This document shows, piece after piece, positions 5,685-6,650 of a DNA stretch of 6,650 bases. The translations under genes were made by a program, and so were the position numbers. The DNA is from Gallibacterium melopsittaci (GTDB lineage Bacteria; Pseudomonadota; Gammaproteobacteria; Enterobacterales; Pasteurellaceae). The stretch covers positions 1 to 6,650 of the forward strand of contig NZ_JBHLWA010000009.1 of NCBI RefSeq assembly GCF_042433085.1. The letters are read 5' to 3'. A model generated the notes under the pieces. That model was not told the DNA's origin and ran no database searches. It was given only the letters and a program-made list of their open reading frames with translations. Positions within the stretch are counted from its first letter, which is position 1; the number at the start of each line of letters is the position of its first letter.

Positions 5685-6648
5685 TGTTTGCCTTATTAGT
5701 ATTATTAAATTGTTTTTTTAATAATTCTGAATCACCTAATATTTCACTAGCAAATCCAGATGAAATAGAATTTAAAAATGGATTTTTTAAATTAACTTTA
5801 TTTATTGTTGAAGTCCCTAATGTACCAGTAACTGCACCAAGAGCATTCCAACCATAATCCTCTGAATTTTGTGTTGCCATTGAACTAATTCCAATATTAA
5901 TACTAATTTGTTGTCCTAATGTTCTACCTCGTGTTAAAAGTGTAGAAAGTTCTGCTTGTAATAAACTATATGGATCGTAAGCTTGGTCTTGTGTCAATTG
6001 ATAACCTGTATTAGCTATGGCTGTAGCTGTCATTTCTGTAAGCAACGGATACTTAACTGCTTTTTTCCCAACTAACAAGCCAATATCTTTCCCCATAGAT
6101 AAAGCAGCAGCTCCCGTACTAGTTGTGCTTAGCCCTGCTCCAACTGCTCCACCCAATACTAGCATTGGAATCTCAACACATCCTTTTCCTGCAATACAAT
6201 CCAATGTATCTCTAAAGTCTTTTACATTCATACTTTCACTAACAACTACCCCTGATAATGACGGAATAGCCCCTCCATCAGGATAACTTTGAACTGCCTT
6301 AGCTACATCTTCTTTTGCATCGACACACATCGCTTGATTACCTGATTGACAGGCGTGTGCTGCTTTTTGCTCTCGTTCTAAGCTAATCTGTATCAAATCA
6401 GCCCTTTCTTTTCGTAAAGCTGCACAGCTAATCTCATCCGTTGCACAAATATTAACTAATTGTTTGTTAATTTCTTGTAGTCGTTCTGCTTCGTGCCTAA
6501 AGAGATAGTTATTCTCAACCGCCCGTTTACCAATTTCTGCTGAGTTAATTGCCCCTGCGGTAGTGTCGCTAATCAAGCCGCCTGCTAAACCACTCGCCAG
6601 TTGGCTTAAAGTAGAGACGGTTTGTTTTTGGGCTTCAGTCAGTTCCTC
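5671..6648 (-). CDS. cdiA: CdiA C-terminal region, cysteine-paired entry domain and membrane-type toxin (module 1), 5' end outside window
   Basis: The frame is open to the right edge and its first residues there (EELTEAQKQTVSTLSQLAS) are pre-toxin VENN domain, so this may be the 3' end of the full-length cdiA or one more orphan. Numbered from TTG at 6576, which is an internal Leu codon, VENN is at 20-23. The entry domain has cysteine pairs C44/C51 and C76/C84, with the same spacing as in module 3, then a third pair C127/C133. A Gly/Ala-rich hydrophobic stretch follows (MLVLGGAVGAGLS; GAAALSMGKDIGLLVG). The toxin end carries GRTLGQQISIN (227-237), GWNALGAVTGTLGTS and NPFLNSISSGFASEIL. Together with a tiny membrane immunity protein, this suggests a toxin that inserts into the inner membrane of the recipient cell (inference). 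CdiA family proteins are secreted by the partner CdiB and deliver only this tip. Confidence 0.8.
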   Translation of the reverse strand, partial: EELTEAQKQTVSTLSQLASGLAGGLISDTTAGAINSAEIGKRAVENNYLFRHEAERLQEINKQLVNICATDEISCAALRKERADLIQISLEREQKAAHACQSGNQAMCVDAKEDVAKAVQSYPDGGAIPSLSGVVVSESMNVKDFRDTLDCIAGKGCVEIPMLVLGGAVGAGLSTTSTGAAALSMGKDIGLLVGKKAVKYPLLTEMTATAIANTGYQLTQDQAYDPYSLLQAELSTLLTRGRTLGQQISINIGISSMATQNSEDYGWNALGAVTGTLGTSTINKVNLKNPFLNSISSGFASEILGDSELLKKQFNNTNKANNDSK

Positions 6649-6650
6649 TG
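6509..6650 (-). repeat. VENN-block direct repeat, copy D, extending off the window
   Basis: This copy covers AVENN back through LSQLASGLAGG and on to LTEAQKQTVST. Compared with copy B, similarity also continues downstream into NYLFRHEAE (to about 6485). It is the most complete copy together with B. Confidence 0.9.

Noticed and set aside
6017..6286. Plus-strand open frame of 89 codons, and similar ones at 1522-1710, 2234-2446, 4948-5160 and 5675-5857
   Set aside because: Each lies antisense to a well-supported CdiA-CT or immunity gene, has no ribosome binding site that I can see and shows low-complexity translation.
1218..6650. Repeated VENN blocks considered as a CRISPR array or site-specific attachment sites
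   Set aside because: The repeats are about 100 bp, coding and conserved as protein, widely and irregularly spaced, with no recombinase gene; homologous recombination between coding repeats explains them.

Overview
The window looks like accessory DNA from an AT-rich gammaproteobacterium, most likely a member of the Pasteurellaceae. This is inferred from the Smp/AhpA-type membrane protein at the left edge, the low GC content and the style of the VENN pre-toxin domain. No canonical Pasteurellaceae DNA-uptake sequence was noticed, so the family assignment rests on protein character only.

From about 998 to the right edge, the minus strand carries the 3' part of a contact-dependent growth inhibition (CDI) locus organised as a serial toxin/immunity array. 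Read in transcription order (right to left): module 1, a CdiA C-terminal region open to the window edge (5671-6648) with a small membrane immunity protein (5451-5684); module 2, a promoterless orphan CdiA-CT (4424-5404) with a related membrane immunity protein (4227-4427); a decayed module with a stop-containing toxin fragment (3863-4192) and a frameshifted immunity gene (3683-3866); module 3, a longer orphan (1991-3628) with an ADP-ribosyltransferase-like toxin tip and a 211-residue helical immunity protein (1354-1989); and module 4, a VENN-plus-entry-domain stub (998-1320) cut off by an insertion-sequence remnant.

The four VENN modules share a roughly 100 bp direct repeat encoding the end of the pre-toxin domain up to the motif AVENN. 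The displaced modules begin abruptly within or upstream of this repeat, a few tens of bases after the preceding immunity stop codon. This is the expected signature of recombination between cdiA and imported CT/immunity cassettes, with old cassettes pushed downstream as a silent reservoir. Toxin tips and entry domains are shuffled independently: modules 1 and 3 share a cysteine-paired entry domain but differ in toxin, whereas modules 1 and 2 and the decayed module share a toxin type (GQQ[IL]SIN motif, tiny membrane immunity protein) but modules 1 and 2 differ in entry domain.

At the left, the array ends against a fragment of an IS3-family element (about 762-1030), which lies just beyond the convergent smp-like gene (2-742). 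That gene appears to be the chromosomal anchor; the array and the IS fragment are the mobile or variable part.
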